DNA of 18,779 nt from JANLQX01 sp031406385. Its GTDB lineage: Bacteria; Actinomycetota; Acidimicrobiia; Acidimicrobiales; JANYDT01. The DNA is taken from contig JANOHI010000324.1 in NCBI GenBank assembly GCA_031406385.1, forward strand, positions 1 through 18,779, read 5' to 3'. Under the pieces are notes generated by a model. That model did not search any database. It was not told where the DNA came from and was given only the letters and a program-made list of their open reading frames with translations. The position numbers and the translations under genes were made by a program. Shown piece by piece: positions 1 to 6,908 of the stretch (positions within the stretch are counted from its first letter, which is position 1; every line of letters starts with the position of its first letter).

Positions 1-2
1 GG

Positions 3-77
3 GGGTTCTACGTCGACGGTACCTTCGTCGACCACAAGATCTACCTCGCCGACAAGCCCAAGGACGTGGCGGCGTGA
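3..77 (+). CDS. 3' end of an unidentified gene (partial)
   Basis: The last 24 codons of a gene that begins before the window. The readable tail contains GFYVDGTFVDHK and ends KDVAA. Its TGA stop overlaps the GTG start of the following oxygenase gene by 4 nt (GTGA), so the two are probably co-transcribed and translationally coupled. The fragment is too short to assign to a family. Confidence 0.7.
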   Translation, partial: GFYVDGTFVDHKIYLADKPKDVAA

Positions 78-913
78 TCTCACTGCACCCGGCCAACACG
101 CACTTCCACTGGATCGACCGTCCTCACGACGAACTGCGGCACCTCAGCCCCGACGAGGTGCAGCAGTTCGACGAGCACGGCTACGTCCTCGTCCGCGACG
201 CGTTCTCCGCCGCAGAGATCGCCACACTCCGCGACGACATCGACGAATGGGAGTCACGCACCACGGAGTTCCTGCGCGCACAACCGAACGCGTCGATGTC
301 CATTGCCACAGCCGACGAGATCACCTTCACCATCCACCTCGTGCTCCGTTCGGAGGCCGCTCGGGAGTTCGCCCAGCACCAGGCGCTGGTCGGCGTGTGT
401 CACGACCTCATCGGCCCCGAAACTCGGCTCTACTGGGACCAGGCCGTCTACAAGAAGCCCGAGCCGCACCGGGAGTTCCCGTGGCATCAGGACAACGGGT
501 ATGCCTTCGTGGAGCCCCAGCAGTACCTCACGTGCTGGGTCCCGCTCACCGACGCCACGATCGACAACGGGTGCCCTTGGGTGATGCCGGGCCTCCACCG
601 GAACGGCACCCTCGCCCATTGGACGACGTCCGTCGGCTTCCAATGCCTGGGTGACTCGACCGGTGCCGTTGCCGTCGAAGCGCCCGTCGGGAGCATCGTG
701 GTGTTCTCCTCACTCACCCCGCACCGCACCGGTCCGAACCTCACCGACGAAACGCGCAAGGCCTACATCGTGCAATACGCCGCCGACGGCGCGGAAGTCG
801 TCGACGTGACGACCGGTAAGCGCACACGTCAGGACGACCCGGCACGGCAGTTCTTCGTAGACGAGCGGGTCGCGCATCCCACAGTGGCTACTGCGACATC
901 CCAGATGGCCTGA
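74..913 (+). CDS. Phytanoyl-CoA dioxygenase (PhyH) family Fe(II)/2-oxoglutarate oxygenase
   Basis: 279 aa, GTG start in a 4-nt overlap with the upstream gene. Seen in the sequence: the iron-binding H-x-D pair in FPWHQDNGYAF (H138, D140), the distal histidine in SSLTPHRTGPN (H217), and a following arginine in TRKAYIVQY (R228) that fits the 2-oxoglutarate carboxylate contact. This order and spacing is typical of the PhyH family, as is the total length. Members hydroxylate very diverse small molecules, using 2-oxoglutarate and O2 in the cytoplasm. The substrate cannot be read from sequence; linkage to the truncated upstream gene suggests a shared catabolic or biosynthetic step. The family call is firm and the substrate is unknown. 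Confidence 0.9.
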   Translation: MISLHPANTHFHWIDRPHDELRHLSPDEVQQFDEHGYVLVRDAFSAAEIATLRDDIDEWESRTTEFLRAQPNASMSIATADEITFTIHLVLRSEAAREFAQHQALVGVCHDLIGPETRLYWDQAVYKKPEPHREFPWHQDNGYAFVEPQQYLTCWVPLTDATIDNGCPWVMPGLHRNGTLAHWTTSVGFQCLGDSTGAVAVEAPVGSIVVFSSLTPHRTGPNLTDETRKAYIVQYAADGAEVVDVTTGKRTRQDDPARQFFVDERVAHPTVATATSQMA

Positions 914-1042
914 AACTCGCTCTTTCCTGGATGGGGCGAAAACGAGGGTATGCGGGATGCAGGATTGCGGGGTCTGGGATGCCGACCCGCGAGTGGATCG
1001 CCGAATCACAGCTACTGCCTGCGGTCCGGCCGTTCGCCAGCC

Positions 1043-2002
1043 TCAGACGCTCTCCGGGACAATCGCGGTTGCCACCGAGGCATCGAGGTTGGCCCGGTTC
1101 ATCGCGCCGCGGATGGCGATCGCCACGAGTTGTGACGGACCCGACGTCCACGGTCCTTCGTCGGTGACGGTCGTGCGGGTGCCCACGCGATGCACGACCA
1201 CTCGCCGCTCCGTTTCGTCTGTTGCGCTGGTCGCTCGGACGATGCCTTTCACCCTCACGACCACCTCCGGCCACGACGCCACCACATCCCGGAGTACGTC
1301 GCGGTCGAGGGTGCGGTCCGACGTGAAGCTCCACGTCTCGAACACGTCATCGGCCATTGCCGCGCCCGCCAACTCGCGGCCCGACACCGGAGCCTCCGAA
1401 GAGCCGGCACCGAGGAGCACGTTCAGAGGCGCCGCCCCGTGAACCGCCTCGATCAGGGGCCGGTTCCCGGCGATGCCGGCGAGCCACACCCGCAGTCCGG
1501 CCAGGGTGTCCTCGTCGATCAGGTCGATCTTGGTGACGAGGAGAATGTCGGCACCCGTGATCTGTCGGAGGACAGTGTCGCCGACGTAGCGATCCTTCGT
1601 ACGTGCACGTATCGTTTCGGCGTCGATCACGGTGACGACGCCATCGAGGCGGAGCCCTCCGTCGTGGGTGTACGCCGCGATCGATGCGGGATCGGCCACG
1701 CCACTGGCCTCGATGACCAGTCGGGCCGGGCGGGGGTGCATGGCCCGTACCCCGTTGAGGGCCACGCCGAGGCCGTCGACGAGGCTGCAACAGATGCACC
1801 CGTTGGCCAGCGTGATGGTGTCCTCGTCGGCCGAACTGATCAGCGCAGCATCAATGCTGATGGAACCGAAGTCGTTCACCAGCACCACGATGCGCTCGTT
1901 CGACGTCCGCAAGATGTGGTTCAGCAGCGTCGTCTTGCCGGCACCGAGATAGCCGCCGATGACGGTGACCGGGACCTCTGATCGGGAATCGTCGACAGGC
2001 AT
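1043..2002 (-). CDS. CobW/COG0523 family GTP-binding metallochaperone
   Basis: 319 aa from the ATG at 2002. Motifs in order: Walker A GGYLGAGKTT (about residues 16-25), the family-defining metal-binding GCICC (68-72), IEASGVADP (98-105), a TKID guanine-specificity motif (157-160, where NKxD is usual), and the C-terminal CobW_C domain (about 220-300). COG0523 GTPases deliver zinc or cobalt to client metalloenzymes, or act in metal-limited growth. The His-rich linker found in many members is absent. An open frame continues upstream to ATG 2197, but those 65 residues show no family resemblance, and the domain starts naturally ten residues after ATG 2002. It is divergent from the monooxygenase gene and convergent with the PhyH gene. 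I see no clear Zur-type operator. The client and metal are unknown. Confidence 0.9.
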   Translation of the reverse strand: MPVDDSRSEVPVTVIGGYLGAGKTTLLNHILRTSNERIVVLVNDFGSISIDAALISSADEDTITLANGCICCSLVDGLGVALNGVRAMHPRPARLVIEASGVADPASIAAYTHDGGLRLDGVVTVIDAETIRARTKDRYVGDTVLRQITGADILLVTKIDLIDEDTLAGLRVWLAGIAGNRPLIEAVHGAAPLNVLLGAGSSEAPVSGRELAGAAMADDVFETWSFTSDRTLDRDVLRDVVASWPEVVVRVKGIVRATSATDETERRVVVHRVGTRTTVTDEGPWTSGPSQLVAIAIRGAMNRANLDASVATAIVPESV

Positions 2003-2267
2003 GGCCTTCGAAGTGTGGTCGAACCTCGATGGTTGTGCACGCACGAAGTCGGCGACGGCACCAGGCGGATCATGGGGCCCGGCACGATTCTCCTCGCCGA
2101 AGACACCACCGGACAGGGCCACATCAGCCGCAACGTCAACGGTGAACCGCGGACTTGCGTGTTCATCCATCTCGACGCGTAGCCGACCCAGGGTCAACCC
2201 GCGTGACAGACCCGCCGCAGTCCGACATCATGACGAAGCGAACCGTCGCGAAAAGAGGGGAATCGCC

Positions 2268-3122
2268 ATGAAACTCGGGCTGTACGGAAGTACCGGAGAG
2301 GGCGCCACTCCACAGGGCGCGATAGCGATCGCTGAGGCGGCGGAGACGGCCGGATTCGAGTCGATCTGGGGTCCCGAACACGTCGTCGTGCCGTCGGGTT
2401 ACCAAACTGCGTACCCGTATGCGACATCGGGGAAGATGGCCGGCGGGGCAGAGGAATTCGACCTACCCGACCCGCTCATCTGGTTGGCCTACGTGGCGGC
2501 GAGGACGACGAGGCTGAAGCTTTGCACCGGCATCTTGATCCTTCCGCAACGCAATGCGTTGGTCGCCGCAAAAGAGATCGCGACGTTGGATTCGCTGTCG
2601 GGAGGGCGGGTCGTGCTCGGAATCGGTGTTGGCTGGCTCGCTGAAGAGTTTGCGGCGATCGGTGTTCCGTTCGACGACCGTGGCAGCCGCACCGATGACG
2701 CTGTCGCCGTGATGCGGAAGCTATGGACGGGAACTCGAGTCAGCCATGACAGTCCGTACGCACAGTTCACGAACTGCATCTCGCGGCCGCGTCCATCGAA
2801 CGGCACCATTCCAATCGTGATCGGAGGCCACTCGAACGGCGCAGCGCGGCGCGCCGGTCGCCTCGGCGACGGCTTCTTTCCAATGGGCACGCCGTCCGAC
2901 ATCGAGCCGCTGCTCGCAACCATGCGACGGGCCGCAGAAGACTCCGGCCGCGATCCGTCGCTGATCGAGGTCACGGCCATGTGCACGGAACGCCAGGTTG
3001 ATGCCGTCACGAGAGAAGCCGAAGGTTTCGCGGCCATCGGCGTCCACCGAGTCATCGTGCCAGCCGGCACGCCGGACTCTCTCCAACTTCAGGGTGAGAA
3101 GCTCATATCAAGACTGGGTTGA
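2268..3122 (+). CDS. Luciferase-like monooxygenase, probably F420-dependent oxidoreductase
   Basis: 284 aa. The ATG at 2268 is chosen because a purine-rich AGAGGGG ribosome-binding site lies 7 nt upstream and the family N-terminus (MKLGLYGS) begins there; the frame is open further upstream but without family similarity. Luciferase-like TIM-barrel hallmarks are seen: AEAAETAGFESIWGPEHV (about 22-39), the GILILPQRNALVAAKEIATL block (about 88-107), then SGGRVVLGIGVGW (111-123) and PIVIGGHS (182-189). This pattern matches the actinobacterial LLM-class F420-dependent group rather than true bacterial luciferases. Such enzymes move hydride between coenzyme F420 (or FMN) and organic substrates. It stands alone: divergent from cobW and convergent with the VIT gene. 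Cofactor choice is inferred from the family. Confidence 0.88.
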   Translation: MKLGLYGSTGEGATPQGAIAIAEAAETAGFESIWGPEHVVVPSGYQTAYPYATSGKMAGGAEEFDLPDPLIWLAYVAARTTRLKLCTGILILPQRNALVAAKEIATLDSLSGGRVVLGIGVGWLAEEFAAIGVPFDDRGSRTDDAVAVMRKLWTGTRVSHDSPYAQFTNCISRPRPSNGTIPIVIGGHSNGAARRAGRLGDGFFPMGTPSDIEPLLATMRRAAEDSGRDPSLIEVTAMCTERQVDAVTREAEGFAAIGVHRVIVPAGTPDSLQLQGEKLISRLG

Positions 3123-3450
3123 CCTCGTCTGGCACCCGCTTGGACGACAGGAAGCACACTCGCCACGCAACCGAGGTCGACGAACATGTCCCGGACTGCC
3201 GCGTCAGGGGCCTGGCCGAGGCCGGACAACCCGTGCCCGTGGAACGGCGCGGCTCCATGTACGAGAGGATCCGGTCATCGGGCGGCACCCGCTGTCCGGC
3301 CCGCTCGGCCCGGAGCGCCTTCCAGAGTCCTCGCAGGTCGGGGGCTCCGTCGACCAGCGGCTCGGTGCAACCGGCAAGCACGGGCGCGGGGAAGTGTTCC
3401 CCGAAGCCGCCGGGAGGGGTGTGGGCCACAGCGATGTCGTCGGCGAGCAT
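3103..3450 (-). pseudogene. Probable gene remnant, protein of unknown function
   Basis: This 417-nt gap between two convergent genes holds no intact convincing gene. On the minus strand, from ATG 3450, the first 66 codons read like a genuine protein (for example GGFGEHFPAPVLAGCTE and DGAPDLRGLWKALRAER). After RILSYME (about 3253) the reading turns low-complexity and unlike protein, while a neighbouring frame becomes plausible (GLGQAPDAAVRDMFVDL) and runs into the end of the monooxygenase gene. The simplest reading is a decayed, frameshifted gene. It recalls an uncharacterised actinobacterial family, but I cannot name a function. It might also be a short real gene; there is no clear ribosome-binding site. 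Confidence 0.4.
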
Positions 3451-3539
3451 GCGCGGCAGCGTACCGGGCAGCGGAGTCGCGAACGACGTCGGTTCGTTGC
3501 GCCTCGAGGGTGGGGCTTCGTCGCCACGCAAAGCGGGGC

Positions 3540-4313
3540 TCAGGCGATTGCCGTGCCGAAGACCTTGCCGATGCCGAACGTGATGACCGAGGCGAGAACG
3601 ACAATCGCGAGCTGCCGGACTGCGCCACGTGGTGCGGAGTTGCCGCTGGACCTGCTCACGAGTCCGCCGATCGCCAAGCTGGCGACAACGGTCAGCAGAA
3701 CCGAGAGCGCCACGGCGGCACCTCCCGAGGCAAGGAACCATGGCGCCAGTGGAATGAAGGCTCCGATAGAGAACAGCGCGAACGACGTCGTGGCAGCAGT
3801 GACCGGCGATCCGAGTTCGTCTGGATTCACGCCGAAGACGGTTTTGGCGGTGAAGTTCAGAAAGCGGTCTTCGTCGAGGGGAAGTTCGGCGCTCGCCTGA
3901 TTGGCGGTTTCACGGCCGAAACCGTCTGAGACGAGCTGATCGGAAAGTTCGTCGAGGACGAGTTTCGGGTTCCGGGAGATCAGTCGCCGCAGTTCGCGAA
4001 GCAGGCCCGAGGCCAACTCGGCATGACTTCGCACCGAAACCCATTCACCGGCCGCCATCGAAAAGGCTCCGGCGATCAGACTGGCAAAACCGGCGAGGCG
4101 AACCGACGATGCCGACGCCCCGGCTCCCGCGACGGCGAGTATCAGGCAAAGGTTCGTGACCAGACCATCGTTGGCCCCGAGAACGGCGGCTCGAGCGGCG
4201 CCGCGCGACACCTGATCGGCTTTGCGCCGGAGTGCGGCCGTGTCACCGGCAGCATCGCGGACCGCACTGTCGATCGGAATTCGTGTCGGGCGCACATCGC
4301 CGTGTTCAGGCAC
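3540..4313 (-). CDS. VIT1/CCC1 family iron/manganese transporter
   Basis: 257 aa from the GTG at 4313, which overlaps the end of the selenoperoxiredoxin gene by 8 nt; an upstream ATG at 4382 would lie deep inside that gene. Family hallmarks: RAAVLGANDGLVTNLCLIL (first helix), AGAFSMAAGEWVSVRSH (second helix and metal path), a cytoplasmic helical segment (about 95-165), ELGSPVTAATTSFALFSIGAFIPL (third helix), then two more helices (about 195-219 and 232-254), giving five membrane segments. VIT-family proteins export or sequester Fe(II)/Mn(II) by H+ antiport. The acidic metal-binding cytoplasmic domain is present but not rich in glutamate. Coupling to a peroxide-reducing enzyme suggests a joint role against Fenton chemistry (inference). 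Confidence 0.88.
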   Translation of the reverse strand: MPEHGDVRPTRIPIDSAVRDAAGDTAALRRKADQVSRGAARAAVLGANDGLVTNLCLILAVAGAGASASSVRLAGFASLIAGAFSMAAGEWVSVRSHAELASGLLRELRRLISRNPKLVLDELSDQLVSDGFGRETANQASAELPLDEDRFLNFTAKTVFGVNPDELGSPVTAATTSFALFSIGAFIPLAPWFLASGGAAVALSVLLTVVASLAIGGLVSRSSGNSAPRGAVRQLAIVVLASVITFGIGKVFGTAIA

Positions 4314-4770
4314 GCAGCAATACCGCGATATCTGCCAAAACGTCAGCGGCATGCGCTGCCACATCCGTGACGCTGTACGCACGTCTGACGACGCCGGAAC
4401 CGTCGATCAGGAACGACATGCGTTTCGGAAAGTTCGCATACTGATCGTCGGCCGGACGACGAACGCCGTAGGCCGCCCCTACTCTTCGATCGGTATCGCT
4501 CAGCAGCGGATATGCAAACCCCTGGGCGTCGGCGAAAGCAAGATTCTCCGCCGGAGTATCGAACGAAGCGCCCAGTATCGAGCAGTTCGCAATCCGAAAG
4601 TGTTCGGCATTGTCACGCAACGCCTGTCCTTGAATCGTTCAACCGGGGGTGGATGCCTTCGGATACCACCAAAGAAGGACCCAGCCTCCCCGGAAATCCG
4701 CGAGGCAGACCTCGGTACCGTGTTGGTCGGGAAGGCAAAACGGAGGAGCAGAGGATCCATCGACGATCAT
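4306..4770 (-). CDS. Selenocysteine-containing peroxiredoxin (Bcp/PrxQ type) with in-frame TGA
   Basis: 154 residues counting selenocysteine. From ATG 4770 the frame reads a normal Bcp/PrxQ N-terminus (PPFCLPDQHGTEVCLADF, WVLLWWYPKASTPG). It meets TGA at 4639-4641 (residue 44) exactly where the family has the peroxidatic Cys of TPGCT, and continues without a shift as TIQGQALRDNAEHFRI through the thioredoxin fold to a TGA stop at 4306. The protein fits only if this TGA is read as Sec. A SECIS-like hairpin follows. There is no Cys five residues after Sec, so it would not work as the classical E. coli Bcp pair; C12, C22 and C63 remain. An in-frame TAG just upstream fixes the start, and a TANNNT box suggests a leaderless mRNA. 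It should reduce H2O2 or organic peroxides. Sec-containing peroxiredoxins are known in bacteria. A nonsense mutation is the alternative. Confidence 0.85.
4605..4626 (-). promoter_or_regulatory. Candidate bacterial SECIS element
   Basis: On the mRNA strand, starting 15 nt after the first base of the UGA: a C-G closing pair, one bulged A, a 7-bp stem GGCGUUG / CAAUGCC (one G-U pair), and a five-base loop CGUGA. Bacterial SECIS hairpins lie directly downstream of the Sec UGA inside the coding region, with a short apical loop carrying a G in its first two positions and often a bulged base low in the stem. All three features are present. The structure was found by eye and no folding energy was computed. 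Confidence 0.6.
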
Positions 4771-4776
4771 CCGCAG

Positions 4777-4782
4777 ATGCTA
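4777..4782 (-). promoter_or_regulatory. -10-like box TAGCAT for the peroxiredoxin (leaderless)
   Basis: TAGCAT ends 6 nt before ATG 4770, so transcription would begin at or next to the start codon. No Shine-Dalgarno sequence is visible. No good -35 hexamer is seen. The 62-nt divergent space to the opposite gene also carries TAGAAC at 4821-4826, 6 nt before the GTG at 4833, in the same arrangement. Confidence 0.4.
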
Positions 4783-4832
4783 GGGGAACGAACTCGGCGG
4801 CGACTCCAGGCGGTCCCGGGTAGAACGGGTTT

Positions 4833-5770
4833 GTGAACGCAGCGATTCGGAACTGGGCGGGGAATCACGAGTTCGCCTTCACCTCGGCAATCGAAGCGGG
4901 CACGGCGGCTGAGATCGTGACCGCGATCGACGGGTTTGGGCCCGCGAAGGTGCTCGGCTCGCGGCACTCGTTCAACACCATCGCCGACTCGAGCGGCACC
5001 ATGATCACGCTCGACGCGTCGGGCCCGGCGATCCACCTCGATCGTGTCCGGCAAACGGTGACCGTCTCGGGTGGCGCACGCTACGGCGACGTCGGCGCTG
5101 CCGTGCAAGCCGAAGGGTTTGCCCTCACCAACCTTGCGTCGCTCCCCCACATCTCGGTTGCCGGAGCATGCGCCACCGGAACCCACGGCTCGGGGAACGC
5201 CAACCCCGTCCTCGCCTCGTCGGTTGCGGCGCTCGAGCTCGTCACCGCCGCCGGCGAGGTGCGGCAGTTCTCGCGAATCGACGATCCCGAGGTGTTCCCG
5301 GGTCTCGTCGTGCACCTCGGTGCGCTCGGCGTCGTCACGTCGCTCACGCTCGACGTCGCCCCCTCTTTCAACGTGCGCCAGCACGTCTACGAGCGGCTGT
5401 CGTTCGATGCCGTGCGCGAGCACTTCGACGAGATCATGTCGAGCGCCTACAGCGTCAGTCTGTTCACCGATTGGCAACGACCCGAGTTCACGACCGCGTG
5501 GCGCAAGGTCCGCGTCGGCGACGTCGATCTTTACGATCCAGCGGTCCCGTTCGTCGGTGCACCTCCGGCGACCGAGCACCTGCATCCGCTCCCCGGGCTC
5601 CGCGCGCAGCCTTGCACGCCGCAACTTGGTGAGCCGGGGCCGACGTCCGCCGTTGCTACCCGCGGTTGCCAGATTTCGTCGACGTGTCCCGGCATCTCGA
5701 TCCGTCGGGCCGGTTCCGCAACGCGTTCCTCGACGAGTTCGTCTTCGGCCGATCGGGGCAAGGCGGATAG
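4833..5770 (+). pseudogene. Alditol oxidase-like FAD oxidase, internal deletion and frameshift
   Basis: From GTG 4833, 270 codons match the N-terminal part of AldO/xylitol-oxidase-type flavoproteins: NWAGNHEF, the covalent-FAD motif GSRHSF (H45), SVAGACATGTHGSG (109-121), HLGALGVVTSLTL, and ATEHLHPLPG..CTPQLGEPGP (246-270). At about 5642 the family sequence stops. The true C-terminus resumes at once in another frame (RCYPRLPDFVDVSRHLDPSGRFRNAF...FVFG) and ends at TAG 5768-5770. Compared with the usual length near 420 aa, roughly 110 codons of the substrate-binding middle domain are gone, so the product cannot be active. In the original frame a 401-codon nonsense-tailed reading continues to 6038. 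The intact enzyme would oxidise sugar alcohols to aldoses, releasing H2O2. The break could also be an assembly error. Confidence 0.8.
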
Positions 5771-5780
5771 TTGTGCACGT

Positions 5781-5799
5781 GGTCGCTCCCAGAGCGACC
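5781..5799. terminator. Hairpin between convergent genes
   Basis: A perfect 8-bp inverted repeat, GGTCGCTC-CCA-GAGCGACC, lies in the 59-nt gap between the broken oxidase gene and the end of the DUF2237 gene. No T-tract follows on either strand, so it is probably a bidirectional GC-rich terminator of the kind common in actinobacteria rather than a classical intrinsic one. Confidence 0.6.
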
Positions 5800-5829
5800 G
5801 AGATACCAATCTCCAGGAGCAGAACGAAC

Positions 5830-6222
5830 TCAGCCGTCGATGGAGCTCGGGTCCGACGGCACGTCGACGGCATAGAGCTTCAGTACGGCGAGCGGCACGA
5901 GGTCGAGAACCTTCTCGTTGGTCGACGCCAGCACCACATGGGCCGCGGCCCCGTCGAGGTGGGCACGGAGCCAGTTGCGGGCGGTCACACACCAGCGGTC
6001 CCCCGGCACCAGGCCCGGGAAGTTGTACTGCCGCATAGGTGTGGCGAGATCATTGCCGATGCGGCGTTGGTGCTCGAGGAACTCAGCCGTGACGACGGCG
6101 CAGATCGTGTGGCTGCCGACATCGTCGGGTCCGGTGTTACAGCAGCCGTCACGAAAGAAACCGGTCAACGGTTCGGTGCTGCACGATTCGAGGTCACCAC
6201 CGAGGACGTTGCGTTCGGGCAC
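5830..6222 (-). CDS. DUF2237 family protein
   Basis: 130 aa, GTG start at 6222. It matches the DUF2237 pattern along its full length: NVLGGDLESCSTEPLTGFFRDGCCNTGPDDVGSHTICAVVT, then GNDLATPM, FPGLVPGDRWCVTARNW (about 68-84) and VVLASTNEKVLDLVPLAVLK. Five cysteines (C14, C27, C28, C41, C78) sit in the conserved blocks, which suggests metal binding or a redox role (inference). The family is small, cytoplasmic and usually about 120 aa; its function is not established to my knowledge. It converges on the broken oxidase gene and is divergent from the methyltransferase. The ORF opens at this GTG directly before the conserved block, so the start is reasonable. Confidence 0.85.
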   Translation of the reverse strand: MPERNVLGGDLESCSTEPLTGFFRDGCCNTGPDDVGSHTICAVVTAEFLEHQRRIGNDLATPMRQYNFPGLVPGDRWCVTARNWLRAHLDGAAAHVVLASTNEKVLDLVPLAVLKLYAVDVPSDPSSIDG

Positions 6223-6310
6223 GGTCCCAGTTCATCACTTCGCCAAGACCTCCGCCGACTCGCGACGAGGAACGGGTCGCAACGACGCCGAAGCCGGTGC
6301 GACCTCCACC

Positions 6311-6316
6311 TACGCT
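6311..6316 (+). promoter_or_regulatory. -10-like box TACGCT for the methyltransferase (leaderless)
   Basis: TACGCT is followed by 7 nt and then the GTG at 6324, with no Shine-Dalgarno sequence. This is the geometry expected for a leaderless actinobacterial transcript and it supports GTG 6324 over the ATG at 6297. Confidence 0.35.
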
Positions 6317-6323
6317 TCTCACC

Positions 6324-6908
6324 GTGACGACGTCCTGGAACCCCTCCGGCTACGACGAGGCGTGGACGCAGATGGCTGCGGCGGGCAAGGACCCTCACGG
6401 CGAGGTCGCCTTCCTCGAACGGCTTCACGAGCGGCATCCGGGCCTCACCGGGCCGATCCTCGACGCCGGATGCGGGACGGGTCGAGTGGCCATCGAACTG
6501 ACCCGACGCGGTCATCAGGTCGAAGGAATCGACATCGACGCCGACATGCTCGGACATGCGCATACGAAGGCGCCCCACGTTCGGTGGCACCTGGGGGACC
6601 TCGCCACGGTCGACCTCGCCAGACCTTTCGGTGTGGTCATGATGGCGGGCAACGTGATTCTCTTCGTCGAGGCCGAAGACCGACCCGCAGCGATCGCCAA
6701 CGTCGCCCATCATGTCGCACCCGGAGGTTTCGTCGTCGCCGGCTTTCAACTCACAAGGAGTGACGGTCGCCGTGTGCCGGTCGAGGAGTGGGACGTATGG
6801 ACATCCGCGGCGGAACTCGACCTCATCGAACGCTGGGCCACCTGGGACGACGTTCCCTGGATGCCGACGTCGGACTACGTCGTCAGCGTGCACCAGCGAC
6901 GGGAGTGA
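6324..6908 (+). CDS. Class I SAM-dependent methyltransferase
   Basis: 194 aa from GTG 6324; starting at ATG 6297 would add only a proline-rich stub. Motif I is PILDAGCGTGR (44-54), followed by an acidic strand-2 motif GIDIDADML and a LGDLATVDL block (motif II region), then APGGFVVAGFQL (motif III). The Rossmann core is complete. The N-terminal WNPSGYDEAW and the short C-terminal half fit small-molecule methyltransferases of the Methyltransf_25/11 type; the acceptor is unknown. Its last 26 nt overlap the 3' end of the convergent amidohydrolase gene, so read-through in either direction would make antisense RNA. Confidence 0.87.
   Translation: MTTSWNPSGYDEAWTQMAAAGKDPHGEVAFLERLHERHPGLTGPILDAGCGTGRVAIELTRRGHQVEGIDIDADMLGHAHTKAPHVRWHLGDLATVDLARPFGVVMMAGNVILFVEAEDRPAAIANVAHHVAPGGFVVAGFQLTRSDGRRVPVEEWDVWTSAAELDLIERWATWDDVPWMPTSDYVVSVHQRRE

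Noticed and set aside
914..1042. Possible small RNA or terminator in the gap after the PhyH gene
   Set aside because: Only loose G-rich direct similarities (GGGATGC) are visible; no hairpin or promoter could be supported.
4639..4641. Reading the peroxiredoxin TGA as an ordinary nonsense mutation
   Set aside because: A random stop would rarely hit exactly the peroxidatic cysteine codon with the frame intact on both sides, a downstream hairpin of the right form and a coupled downstream gene. Kept only as the alternative.
5643..6038. In-frame continuation of the alditol oxidase frame as a real C-terminal domain
   Set aside because: The sequence after about 5642 in that frame is Arg/Ser/Pro-rich and crosses a terminator-like hairpin and the antisense DUF2237 gene, while the genuine C-terminus is found in a neighbouring frame.
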